Of a stretch of 35,376 nucleotides of DNA, positions 8,104 through 17,001 are shown piece by piece. Both the position numbers and the translations under genes were made by a program. Positions within the stretch are counted from its first letter, which is position 1. Each line of letters starts with the position of its first letter. The notes under the pieces were generated by a model that saw only the letters and a list, made by a program, of their open reading frames with translations, made no database searches and was not told where the DNA came from. Location: positions 1 to 35,376 of the forward strand of contig CAMAVR010000037.1 in assembly GCA_945861885.1 (NCBI GenBank), written 5' to 3'. This DNA is from Nannocystis exedens. GTDB taxonomy: Bacteria; Myxococcota_A; Polyangia; Polyangiales; Polyangiaceae.

Positions 8104-11100
8104 CGTCGGCCTCCGTGATGAGGCGCGGCGGATGGAGGCCGGCAAAGAAGCCGTGACCAAACGGATTGACTGAATGGGTCGGTCGAAGGTCGAGCGATAC
8201 GCTCGCGCCGGGCGTCTTAAACCGCCACGTGACGCGCATTGCCGGTCGACCGAACGTCCCGTCGCTCCCTGCAACTTCTTTCACTTCCGCGACATCGAGC
8301 AGGCGAAATAGCCCAAAATCGCCGCCGCGCGCGACCTCTTCTTGAAGACCGTCGGCTCCACGAATCTGAATCGACGCGCCGTGTCTCTTCGCATTTTTTG
8401 CCGGCCAGTCGAGAGGCGTCCACTCTTCGGGGCCGTTTTTGTATGTCTTGCTCACCCCATCAACTTCGATCGTCACTTCAGAAATGATCGGGCTGACAGA
8501 ATGAAGGTTCACGTCAAATTGCACGAGAGGGGTTTCGCCCTTCGGCGCAAACATCGAGTCGTCGATCGCGATCGATCGCGTCATGAACGTCAAAAACGAT
8601 TCACGGTACGAGACACCCGACTTGAACCGCTTCGTCGCGACGACGCTGTCGCTTGTTTTCTCGAGCGAGCTCGACAAATATTGGTCGTAGAACGACCACA
8701 GCACGCCTGAATCGGGCCTAAAAAAGTCGGCGAAATCGGCGATTGCGGCATCTTTGGGGGCTTCTGTGAACGGGTATCGCCCATCGAGCGTTTGCTGCCA
8801 CTTTTGCCAGACGGTCGCCTCCCAAATGCCGCCGACGGCCCCTCCGGCATCTTGCGTCACCGTCCCCCACGCGAGCGTTAGCGGCGTGTAGAGGAGTGGC
8901 TGAAGCAGCTGCCTGGTGAAAGGATCTTTGTCTGCCAAGAGAACGCTGATCGCGCGGAACGACTGCGAGAACTCTTCGCCCAGCGCTTTCGTGTTGGGCA
9001 CCGAACCCGACTCGCCGAGGCCGCTCAGAATGCCGATGAGCTTCGTGACGATCCCCTGATATTCGGCGAGCCCCGTCGGCTTTGGAAGCGAGCCTTGCGT
9101 CGGTGGGCCCGAAGGGGTGCCAAAGTTGACGATCGGCTCGAACGCCTGCTGCAACGGCGTAATCACCTGCCCGCCCGCCGCGCCAGCATCGTCTGAGTCG
9201 TGACCGAACTTCGCTTTTATTTTTGATGCCGCGCGCTCGACGAACCCTTCAGCCGCCGCTTGAAGTTTGTCGCGCGCCGAAAGCTGAAGAATGGTGTTGT
9301 CTTGAATCTTACGAATCAGGCACAAATAAGGCCACTCCGGCTCGTTCAGAGCGTTCAACATATCGAGCGCGATGTCAGTGTTGGCCGGTTTTTCGAATTG
9401 CAAATCGAGAATGAAATCGTGCCACGCCATCTTGTATCGTTCGAAATACAGCTCGCGTAGCGTCGACATGAGGCGCAGCAAATCAGGGTTGACCTCGCTG
9501 TCATCTTGGCCAAAAACCCACGCTTCCGAGAGAAGTAGGTTGTTCTCCGAACCGAGAAGTTTGCGCACCAGTTGCCAACCGTTTTGCGTGTACGCCCCCG
9601 GAATGATGACCCCTGTTTTCGAGGTGATAAATGGCGCGATCGATCCGAAGAAAACGTTGTCGACGCGAATCGGTGCAAGGTCGTTGGCGTTGCGAACAAG
9701 CGATTCGTAAAGGCGAGTGAGCTGCGGAACGTTCTCAATCGCCGACCGGGCTTTTGCGATGAGCGCGTCGTCGAGCGTCCATGGGGAGATGTTCCCGCGC
9801 TTCATCAGCTCGAGGTAGTAGTGCGCGTTTGACGCAAGAATATCGTGATCGTTCTTGTTCGCATTGTGGGTCGCGCTCTCCCAGATCGAAGTAATGCGTG
9901 GGGCCGCCCATTCGGGATCCAGGTGGCTCGTCTCGCCGCACATGATGTAGAGGCGGAGGTCGTCGTAAAGCAGGTTGAACGGCTCACCCGGCCCTATCTG
10001 GCGTGAGGCGGCGAGGCGAATCCGGCCTTCAAGCGCCACGCGTACCGGGTGCGCGAGGCCAATGTTCATGTGCGTGGCGTAGAGGTCGCGCAGCGGCGCG
10101 TGGAGCACCTCACCAATGTACATCCCCCACCGCATGTTCCATGGGGGCGAACCGGTGTGCCATGCATCGAGCTGCATGAGCTCTTGATGCAGCGGTTCGA
10201 GTTGACGCACCTTGTCGCCGATCGGAAATTGGGTGCGCCAATCGAGGCCATCGACCCCTTCGGCGAGCATCGACGCGTACTGCGCGAGGTGGCGATTGTT
10301 GTTCCACGAAATCGTCGCCGGAATGACGAGTGCTCCGGCCAGCGCAAGCGCGACCGTTGCGACGATAACGCGCAGCACCATCTGCCGTCGCTGCTCGCGA
10401 ACGCTCCATGCCGCCAAGTAGCGGTCTGGAAAGACGACTTTTCGGAAGAGATCCGAAAGAAAATAGCTCTTCGATCCCGTTTCGGGTTGGGGGAGCTCCG
10501 GCCGCGGCGAAAGGCCGAACGTTCGCATCATCCCCGCAACGACGCGGTCGATCGGCACTCCTTCTTGCGTCGCGCTCGTGAAGTAGACGCCGCGGAGATC
10601 GGGCGTCATCTGAAAGCGATTCTCGTGAAATAAGACGCCGACGAATCGCTCTAGAGCAGACCTAAGCGCACTAAATTCGAGTGGAAACTGAAATACGCGC
10701 TCTTTGATTTCGAGGTTCGCTTCGATCCCAACGCGCCGGAGCGCGCGTGCATGAAGCGTGCTGACGAGAAGGTCAAACTCCGTGTCAAAGACAAGGGCCG
10801 GGTTGGGCCGCCTTGTGCGGCTCCAAGGCAATGTGAACCCCCATACTTGCCCGCGTTCGCCCCGCCTTAAATCGGACCAAAACTCGACAAATCCTGCGAT
10901 TCTGTCGGCCTTTGTGAAAACCACGTAAACCGGCACGACCATGCGCAGGCGCGCCATGATCTCGTCGATGCGCGCGCGCATTTGTTTGGCGGCGACGTTG
11001 ATCGACTCGTCGTTTGATTCGCTGATGTCGGCGAGGCTCATCGTGACGACGACGCCGTTGATCGGCTTCCGACTCCGATATTTTTTCAGGGAATCCAGAA

Positions 11101-11653
11101 ACGTAAACCACTCGTCGAGATCATCCGGCGAAGCGGCGTATCGACCGGCGGTGTCGAGGATGATCGCCTCGTCAGCAAACCACCAGTCGCAATTTTTTGT
11201 TGCGCCGATGCCGCGCATCCCCCCGCCAGTCGCCGGGTCGACATACGGAAAGGCTAGGCCAGAGTTGCGAACCGCCGCTGTTTTTCCCGATCCGGGGAGG
11301 CCGACCACGATGTACCAGGGGAGCGCGTAGAGAGCTTTCGTCCCAAATGAGCTGCCGAGCTTACTTTGCTTTAGTGCGTTAATGCCGCGCTTGATTTGAG
11401 CTCGGAGGGCAGCAATTTCAGCTTTGTGCTCTGGAGACTCTTTGGTCGATGTGTGCTTCGCCTGACTGAGAATTTGCTTCTCGATCGCGCGCGAGGCCTT
11501 CTCGGCTTTGTGGCGTTGATAAAGCTTGATCGCGACCGCGGCTAGCGCGATCAAGAGCATTACGACGATCATCTGGACGTAGCTCGCGTCGAGGAATGAC
11601 CCCGCGGGAAAAACGACCGCGACGAGAGCTCCGCTGATTATCCAATACCACAT
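8096..11653 (-). CDS. tssM: T6SS inner-membrane scaffold TssM (IcmF)
   Basis: A 1185-residue TssM, the large inner-membrane protein that spans the periplasm and joins TssL to the outer-membrane lipoprotein TssJ. Hydrophobic segments lie at about residues 5-20, 26-43 and 425-449. The cytoplasmic NTPase-like domain between them has an intact Walker A (GLPGSGKT, 118-125), a Walker-B-like ILDTAGRY (165-172) and a TKAD motif (247-250); many TssM proteins have lost these, so this one may still bind nucleotide. The long periplasmic part runs from 450 to the end and includes the ImcF-related and C-terminal beta-rich domains, with a Gly/Pro-rich linker near residue 840. The start follows tssL by 17 nt. 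Confidence 0.96.
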   Translation of the reverse strand: MWYWIISGALVAVVFPAGSFLDASYVQMIVVMLLIALAAVAIKLYQRHKAEKASRAIEKQILSQAKHTSTKESPEHKAEIAALRAQIKRGINALKQSKLGSSFGTKALYALPWYIVVGLPGSGKTAAVRNSGLAFPYVDPATGGGMRGIGATKNCDWWFADEAIILDTAGRYAASPDDLDEWFTFLDSLKKYRSRKPINGVVVTMSLADISESNDESINVAAKQMRARIDEIMARLRMVVPVYVVFTKADRIAGFVEFWSDLRRGERGQVWGFTLPWSRTRRPNPALVFDTEFDLLVSTLHARALRRVGIEANLEIKERVFQFPLEFSALRSALERFVGVLFHENRFQMTPDLRGVYFTSATQEGVPIDRVVAGMMRTFGLSPRPELPQPETGSKSYFLSDLFRKVVFPDRYLAAWSVREQRRQMVLRVIVATVALALAGALVIPATISWNNNRHLAQYASMLAEGVDGLDWRTQFPIGDKVRQLEPLHQELMQLDAWHTGSPPWNMRWGMYIGEVLHAPLRDLYATHMNIGLAHPVRVALEGRIRLAASRQIGPGEPFNLLYDDLRLYIMCGETSHLDPEWAAPRITSIWESATHNANKNDHDILASNAHYYLELMKRGNISPWTLDDALIAKARSAIENVPQLTRLYESLVRNANDLAPIRVDNVFFGSIAPFITSKTGVIIPGAYTQNGWQLVRKLLGSENNLLLSEAWVFGQDDSEVNPDLLRLMSTLRELYFERYKMAWHDFILDLQFEKPANTDIALDMLNALNEPEWPYLCLIRKIQDNTILQLSARDKLQAAAEGFVERAASKIKAKFGHDSDDAGAAGGQVITPLQQAFEPIVNFGTPSGPPTQGSLPKPTGLAEYQGIVTKLIGILSGLGESGSVPNTKALGEEFSQSFRAISVLLADKDPFTRQLLQPLLYTPLTLAWGTVTQDAGGAVGGIWEATVWQKWQQTLDGRYPFTEAPKDAAIADFADFFRPDSGVLWSFYDQYLSSSLEKTSDSVVATKRFKSGVSYRESFLTFMTRSIAIDDSMFAPKGETPLVQFDVNLHSVSPIISEVTIEVDGVSKTYKNGPEEWTPLDWPAKNAKRHGASIQIRGADGLQEEVARGGDFGLFRLLDVAEVKEVAGSDGTFGRPAMRVTWRFKTPGASVSLDLRPTHSVNPFGHGFFAGLHPPRLITEADDE

Positions 11654-11670
11654 AGTGAACTCTTAACCAT

Positions 11671-12378
11671 TCACGGAGTGAAACCTCTGACCTTAGCGAC
11701 GTGCGACGGGACGGCTTCCGATATTAAATGAGCAGCCTTTGAGCTGGTATACACGGCTGTGATGCGTAAACCGAGAACAACGAGGAGCGACATAAGCAGA
11801 AGAGATAAGCTGCTAAGAACAAGTGGCGCTTCGGCTCGAACAGTTTTTTTTGTCGCGCGGAGATCCGTCGCTATCACCGACGCGAGCGGGTCGAGTGGCG
11901 TGAGCGATTTCACCAACGATTCACCCATCAGAACCGTCATCTCGTGAAGTGATTCGGGGCTGCTGCGCGCGTACGTGCCGGTGAAGCCGAACGCGACGCA
12001 TAAGAAGTAAATCTGCGCGATTGCGGCGCGCCCCGGTTCGGTCTTCAAAAGTGACAGGCGCGCAAAGAAGCCTTCGCCCGCGCTATTCTCGTTGAAATAG
12101 ATGATTTGAAGCGAGTGCGGCAGCCACTCTGCCCGCGCCTCGGGATGGTGGCGCAGCACCTGTTCGTCGATGAATGCGCACATCGCGTAGCGCGCGTCGA
12201 CAACATCGTCGTCGGTCATCCCGGCCGCTTTGCCGTTTGTCGCCATTTGGTCGAGGAGCACGTCGATGCGGCGCTGCATAGTTTCGACCGGCGGCATGTC
12301 GGGTGACTCGGCGATTTTTGCGCCGAGCATCAAGAGATCGGCGCAGACCCAATAGGCGTCCTTCATCGTCACGCTCAT
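11671..12378 (-). CDS. tssL: T6SS inner-membrane protein TssL (DotU/IcmH type)
   Basis: A 235-residue TssL, the inner-membrane partner of TssM that contacts the baseplate. The cytoplasmic helical domain has the family motifs DARYAMCAFIDEQVL (61-75) and YFNENSAGEGFFARL (94-108), then QIYFLCVAFGFTG (122-134). A single membrane segment lies at about 185-205, leaving a 30-residue periplasmic tail with no peptidoglycan-binding domain. The start overlaps the end of tssK by 4 nt (ATGA), fixing the ATG at 12378. A second, divergent TssL is encoded at 27373-28236, so two versions could form alternative or mixed membrane complexes. Confidence 0.95.
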   Translation of the reverse strand: MSVTMKDAYWVCADLLMLGAKIAESPDMPPVETMQRRIDVLLDQMATNGKAAGMTDDDVVDARYAMCAFIDEQVLRHHPEARAEWLPHSLQIIYFNENSAGEGFFARLSLLKTEPGRAAIAQIYFLCVAFGFTGTYARSSPESLHEMTVLMGESLVKSLTPLDPLASVIATDLRATKKTVRAEAPLVLSSLSLLLMSLLVVLGLRITAVYTSSKAAHLISEAVPSHVAKVRGFTP

Positions 12379-13736
12379 GTGAGACTCATCGGATCAACGG
12401 CATAAAGCCCGATCGTGACGGTGCTCGGGTCGAGCGGATGGTAGATGCACACGGAGCCGGTCGCGATAATGTCGGTCCAAAAGTCCGGTTCGCGAACCAC
12501 TTTGAAGACGACCATTCCGGGCTTTAGCGGAAGCGCGCCTGGCGGATAGTTGTCGATCTCGACCGGCACGCCGTTGAGCGACGAATCCATGAGCGACTGA
12601 ATGCGCGCACCCGATGCGATTTTCATCAGGCGCGGGAGCCGTTCTCGAAGCTGCTCCGCGGGGGCACTTCCGATCGCCGTGACGTAGAACGTGTGGTGGT
12701 AAATCGTCGGGTCGTCGATTCGACCTTCAAGAACACCGTCCGGGCGCATCGTGAGCGGAATGGCAACATGACGCTCCGACAAAACCGTGTTGAGAAGTGT
12801 CAGCGTGCTATTGAAAAGTCTGCCGAAAATAGGCGCTAAATCGAGAAAATTGAATGCGGGCAGGTCAGATGGGTCGGCGTTGGCGGCGAACGTGCAGAGC
12901 GTCCCCGCAAAGCGGCTCAGCGCCAAGAAGAGGTCGCGCGGGTGAATTGACGGCTCTTCAAGGTAGTGCGCAAACACCGGAATCCGTTCGTTCAGCGTGT
13001 GCAGAAACCAGAAGCGTGATGCATCGCCCGCTTCGAATTCGACCGCCGAATCGCTTCGCTGCTGACGCGTTGCTGCGACTGCCTTTTGCTTCGTTTTGAT
13101 GACACCAAGAAGCTCTCGGAGGCGATCCATAATGAGCGACGATGCGCGAATTTGAAGAACTGGCGGCAGGTACGTGGCGTCTAAGGTGATTCCGCCACTG
13201 GGCGCGCGCACGAGGCGCGCGACGCGAATCGTATCGAACGAATCGCGCGGTTCATCGCCGAAAAGAATCCGCATGTTGCGACGCGCCCACGGCACTGGAT
13301 GCTCGTTCGCGCCGGTCGAAAAGTCCGTGACGATGACCTCTTCGCGAATATAGCGACGGTAGCTGCTTGGGTTGCCATCGAGTTCGACGTTGCCAGTCGT
13401 TTGGCTCTCTTGGGGGAGCGCGACGTAGACGTCGAGCGACGTCGCTCCGGTCGGAAACGCGTCTTGAAACCCGCGCTCGGGCAAGTTGTCATCGTCGCCC
13501 GGCTGGCCGATCACAACAGGGCTTCCATCGGGCAAAATAGCCATGAAGCGATCGAGTTTGAGCCTGCCGGCGCCGAGCGATTGCGGATTGATCGCCAAGT
13601 CGAGGACGCCCCATGCGAAAGGGAATATCGACGTCAGACGCGTTTCGAGCAGCATCTCATGGTAGCGATCGAGCTGCTGAAAATGATGCTGCGTGAGAAA
13701 GAGCCCCTCGGTCCAGACAAGCTTGCGCGGCTTCAT
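12375..13736 (-). CDS. tssK: T6SS baseplate protein TssK
   Basis: A 453-residue TssK, the trimeric cytoplasmic connector that joins the baseplate wedges to the TssL/TssM membrane complex. The N-terminus KLVWTEGLFLTQHHFQQLDRY is diagnostic. The central shoulder and helical regions follow (RASSLIMDRLRELLGVIKTK, IPVFAHYLEEPSIHPRDLF), and the C-terminal neck/head (YNVTAIGSAP-like region to the end) is of family length. It overlaps tssJ upstream and tssL downstream by 4 nt each, indicating translational coupling. Its known partners TssF and TssG are not encoded in this window, which is odd because TssK cannot form a baseplate without them in studied systems. Confidence 0.96.
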   Translation of the reverse strand: MKPRKLVWTEGLFLTQHHFQQLDRYHEMLLETRLTSIFPFAWGVLDLAINPQSLGAGRLKLDRFMAILPDGSPVVIGQPGDDDNLPERGFQDAFPTGATSLDVYVALPQESQTTGNVELDGNPSSYRRYIREEVIVTDFSTGANEHPVPWARRNMRILFGDEPRDSFDTIRVARLVRAPSGGITLDATYLPPVLQIRASSLIMDRLRELLGVIKTKQKAVAATRQQRSDSAVEFEAGDASRFWFLHTLNERIPVFAHYLEEPSIHPRDLFLALSRFAGTLCTFAANADPSDLPAFNFLDLAPIFGRLFNSTLTLLNTVLSERHVAIPLTMRPDGVLEGRIDDPTIYHHTFYVTAIGSAPAEQLRERLPRLMKIASGARIQSLMDSSLNGVPVEIDNYPPGALPLKPGMVVFKVVREPDFWTDIIATGSVCIYHPLDPSTVTIGLYAVDPMSLT

Positions 13737-14320
13737 GGCTCCCCTTCCGCGTTCTCAACGTGACTTGCGCCCGCTTTGATGTGCGATTGGTCGATCAAGA
13801 AGCTGAAGTGCGGATTGCCGCTCGGCTTCATCGCGCACGCTTCGCCTTCCGTGCAGGCCGGCATCCCGCATTCGCCCTGGCTCGGTATCGGCGGAAAGGA
13901 GTACGTCGCGTACCAAGTTCGCCCGCGCGGGGAGCGAAACACGGCGACTGCGGCGAGCACATGCGCCTTTTTGTCGCGCTCAAAACGCACATCGGTCCGC
14001 GTGTCGGGATAGACGCTGACCTCCTCCATTTTCACGATGTCGTCACCAAGTGCGGCATGATCATCGTTGAACAGAACGAGAGGCTGAGCATTCCCCAAGC
14101 GGATGTCGTTTACGAGTTGGTAGAGTCGAACTTGCACCGGCCGCGCCCCCCCCGCCTCCGCTTCGTTGATCAGCGGCGAGCTAACCAAAGTCACAGTGAC
14201 GAATTGAGTATCGCATTTGTCGGCGATTTTAGGTGGAGGTTCCTTCTTGCATCCGGACACGGCCAAGAAAATGGCGATGAGCGCGCCGCGGGTGACCATC
14301 GGTAGTTGGTCAAGCTTCAT
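13733..14320 (-). CDS. tssJ: T6SS outer-membrane lipoprotein TssJ
   Basis: A 195-residue lipoprotein of the TssJ (SciN) family, anchored in the outer membrane and binding the periplasmic end of TssM. A signal peptide (about residues 1-23) ends in the lipobox VSGC, with the lipidated cysteine at position 24. The mature domain has TssJ features, including a loop with PVQVRLYQLVND, an FxFxxDDHAALGDDIV region and a beta-sandwich pattern. A Cys-rich insertion (GECGMPACTEGEAC) near residue 155 is not typical and could hold disulfides. I use the ATG at 14320 because it overlaps the clpV stop by 4 nt and directly precedes the signal peptide. Confidence 0.9.
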   Translation of the reverse strand: MKLDQLPMVTRGALIAIFLAVSGCKKEPPPKIADKCDTQFVTVTLVSSPLINEAEAGGARPVQVRLYQLVNDIRLGNAQPLVLFNDDHAALGDDIVKMEEVSVYPDTRTDVRFERDKKAHVLAAVAVFRSPRGRTWYATYSFPPIPSQGECGMPACTEGEACAMKPSGNPHFSFLIDQSHIKAGASHVENAEGEP

Positions 14321-16980
14321 CGTCTTACATGGCGGCGACATACGACATTCCCCTCCGTACCGAGGTCGAGATCCAGCGACGTGATTGAGCTGCCGTCGGC
14401 CATAGCGCTTAGGATTTCATTGGCGATTTGCGGGAGCACGCTCGCGCGCAGAATATGGTCGACATTGCGCGCCCCAGTGTCGACTTCCATGCAGCGGCTG
14501 GCGACCGCGTCGACGACTGAAGGTGCTATTTTTAGCGCAAATCCGTGCGAAGTTTGCGTTCGAATCGCGACGGCGTCGAGTTTCATCTTGGCGATGGCGT
14601 GAAGTGTCGCTCCTCCGACGGGGATGTAAGGTACGACCGTCATCCGGGCGAGGAGCGCCGCCTTGAAGCGGGCAGTTAGGACGGGCTTCACCAACGCCAC
14701 GAGCTTATCGAGTGGCGGCGGAGGCCGCTTTGGCGGCGCCGCGTCGGAGATCAAGTCGGCGCCGAGATTCGATGTCAGGACGATCAGCGTGTTCTTGAAA
14801 TCGATGACGCGCCCTTCGCCGTCGGCGAGCATCCCCTTGTCGAACACTTGATAAAATAGATTCATTACTTCGGCGTCGGCCTTTTCAACTTCATCGAGCA
14901 GAACGACCGAATATGGCCGCTGACGGACCGCTTCGGTGAGAACGCCGCCCGACCCGAACCCGACGTAGCCGGGGGGCGACCCGATCAGCCGAGAGACAGA
15001 GTGCCGCTCTTGAAATTCGCTCATGTTGATGGTGATGAGAAATCGCTCGCCGCCGAACAGCAGATCGGCAAGTCCGAGCGCCGTTTCGGTCTTTCCAACG
15101 CCGCTTGGGCCAACGAGCAAAAAGACGCCGAGCGGCGTGTTCGGAGGCTTTAGCCCCGATCGAGCGGCGCGTAGCTCGCGCGCAATCGCATCAATGGCGG
15201 CATCTTGGCCGATGACGCGCGCCCGCAAATGCTGGTCGAGCTTCATCATCGTATCGGCGTCGTCGCGCACCATTTTACCGACCGGAATGCCGGTCCAATC
15301 GGCGACGATTGATGCCACGAGCGCCTCGTCGACGTCGATGTGAATCAACTTTTCTTCGTTGGCCACGCTCCGGAGCTGTTCAAGTTTTTTTCGCAATTCG
15401 GTGCGTAATTTGCGGTCTTCGGCGCTCTTTTTTTCGCCCCCCGCCCCGTTTTTGATCGCGAGCCGCAGCTCGTCGATGCGCGCTACGATCGCCCGCTGAT
15501 CGCTCTCGAGCGCTTCGAGGTGGGTCACGCGGCGATTGACTTCGTCGAGCTTCGCGGAGAGCTCTTCTTCGATCGACTCTTTTGTCGTCACCCCAGCCTC
15601 GGCGTCGCGACCGAGTGCCTCTATGTGACGTTCGATCGCTCCGCGTTCGGCTCGGGCATCTTCGAGTGTCCCCGAAGGAGCTGCTCTTACGACACGCACT
15701 CGCGCCGCACTCGTGTCGAGCAAATCGATCGCTTTGTCCGGGAGCTGCCGCCCCGAGATGTAGCGGCTCGATAGCTCGACCGCCGCACGCACCGCCTCCT
15801 CTTGAATTAGTACGCCGTGCGTCTCTTCGAATTTTTTAGCGAGACCGCGCAGCATCACGATCGCCGCGTCGGTCGACGGCTCTTCAACTTTTACCGGCTG
15901 AAATCGCCGTTCCAGCGCGGCGTCTTTTTCGAAGTAGCGCTTGTACTCGCCCCATGTCGTCGCCGCGATCGTGCGAAGCTCACCTCGGGCAAGTGCCGGC
16001 TTGAGTAAATTCGCCGCGTCGCTCCCCCCTTGCTGCCCTCCAGCGCCGATGAGCGTGTGGGCTTCATCGATGAACAGAACGATCGGCTGAGACGCACCCT
16101 CGACTTCGGCGATTACGCCTTTGAGCCGATTTTCGAATTCGCCTTTGATTCCGGATCCTGCTTGCAGCGCGCCGAGGTCGAGCGCCAAAACATGTACATT
16201 TTTGAGCTGCTCAGGAACGGTACCTTCGGCGATGCGGAGCGCGAGCCCTTCGACGAGCGCCGTCTTTCCGACGCCAGCCTCGCCGACAATGATCGGGTTA
16301 TTTTTTCGACGGCGAACAAGCGTGTCGATGATTTGCCGAATTTCGTTTTCTCGCCCGAAAACGCCGTCAAGCTTCCCCTGCCGTGCCTTTTCGGTGAGGT
16401 CGGTCGTGTACTTGGCGAGCGGACCATCGGGGGCGCCAAGCGAAGTGGCCTGGGCGGGGGCGCCGTCGCGCGTCGATTGTCGTTCGTCGGACGAAACGCC
16501 GCTCCGCGATTCGGCGCTATCAGCGGCAATTGTAGCCACGTCGCGGCGGAGCTCATCGCGAGCGATCGGCGCTAGATGCGCGATTTCAGCCGGAAGATAG
16601 CGCGTTTGCGACTGCACGAGCTGGCTAAGGAGCGCGCCAGAGCGCACTTGCGACTCTTTCAGTTCGGTCGATGCAAAAAGCCACCCGTCTTGAAGCCATT
16701 CAAAAAGAAGCGGACTAAAGACCGGCTTCCCGGCATTTCCGGCGCGAAGCTGCTGCAGGTTTCGTTTGATCGCAACGCGCAGCGACGGGATGTCGATTTT
16801 GTAGTGCTGAAGAATCGCAACGACATCGGTGTCGCGGTCGTCGATTAGTGCAAGCAGCAGGTGCTCGACGGTCACTTCGTAGTGGCGGCAGGCGATGCAG
16901 TCGCTTGCTGCCGCTTCCATCGCACTTGTGCAATAGGCGTTTAGCTTTCGCAGAAGCGCGCGCGGCTCAACGACAAGCAT
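14317..16980 (-). CDS. tssH: T6SS AAA+ ATPase TssH (ClpV)
   Basis: An 887-residue ClpB/Hsp100-class ATPase of the ClpV family, which disassembles contracted sheaths by binding TssB/TssC. An N-terminal Clp repeat domain covers about 1-150. The first AAA+ module has Walker A GEAGVGKT (233-240) and Walker B VLFIDEAH (301-308). A coiled-coil middle domain spans about 440-545, shorter than in ClpB. The second AAA+ module has GPSGVGKT (624-631), pore loop GSPPGYVGFG and Walker B VVLLDEVE (692-699). The ATG at 16980 has a strong GAGGGGGGG site. It lies 21 nt after the transglycosylase gene and overlaps tssJ by 4 nt. The operon context separates it from housekeeping ClpB. Confidence 0.96.
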   Translation of the reverse strand: MLVVEPRALLRKLNAYCTSAMEAAASDCIACRHYEVTVEHLLLALIDDRDTDVVAILQHYKIDIPSLRVAIKRNLQQLRAGNAGKPVFSPLLFEWLQDGWLFASTELKESQVRSGALLSQLVQSQTRYLPAEIAHLAPIARDELRRDVATIAADSAESRSGVSSDERQSTRDGAPAQATSLGAPDGPLAKYTTDLTEKARQGKLDGVFGRENEIRQIIDTLVRRRKNNPIIVGEAGVGKTALVEGLALRIAEGTVPEQLKNVHVLALDLGALQAGSGIKGEFENRLKGVIAEVEGASQPIVLFIDEAHTLIGAGGQQGGSDAANLLKPALARGELRTIAATTWGEYKRYFEKDAALERRFQPVKVEEPSTDAAIVMLRGLAKKFEETHGVLIQEEAVRAAVELSSRYISGRQLPDKAIDLLDTSAARVRVVRAAPSGTLEDARAERGAIERHIEALGRDAEAGVTTKESIEEELSAKLDEVNRRVTHLEALESDQRAIVARIDELRLAIKNGAGGEKKSAEDRKLRTELRKKLEQLRSVANEEKLIHIDVDEALVASIVADWTGIPVGKMVRDDADTMMKLDQHLRARVIGQDAAIDAIARELRAARSGLKPPNTPLGVFLLVGPSGVGKTETALGLADLLFGGERFLITINMSEFQERHSVSRLIGSPPGYVGFGSGGVLTEAVRQRPYSVVLLDEVEKADAEVMNLFYQVFDKGMLADGEGRVIDFKNTLIVLTSNLGADLISDAAPPKRPPPPLDKLVALVKPVLTARFKAALLARMTVVPYIPVGGATLHAIAKMKLDAVAIRTQTSHGFALKIAPSVVDAVASRCMEVDTGARNVDHILRASVLPQIANEILSAMADGSSITSLDLDLGTEGNVVCRRHVRR

Positions 16981-17001
16981 CGTCCCCCCCTCGTCGCCGC
17001 A

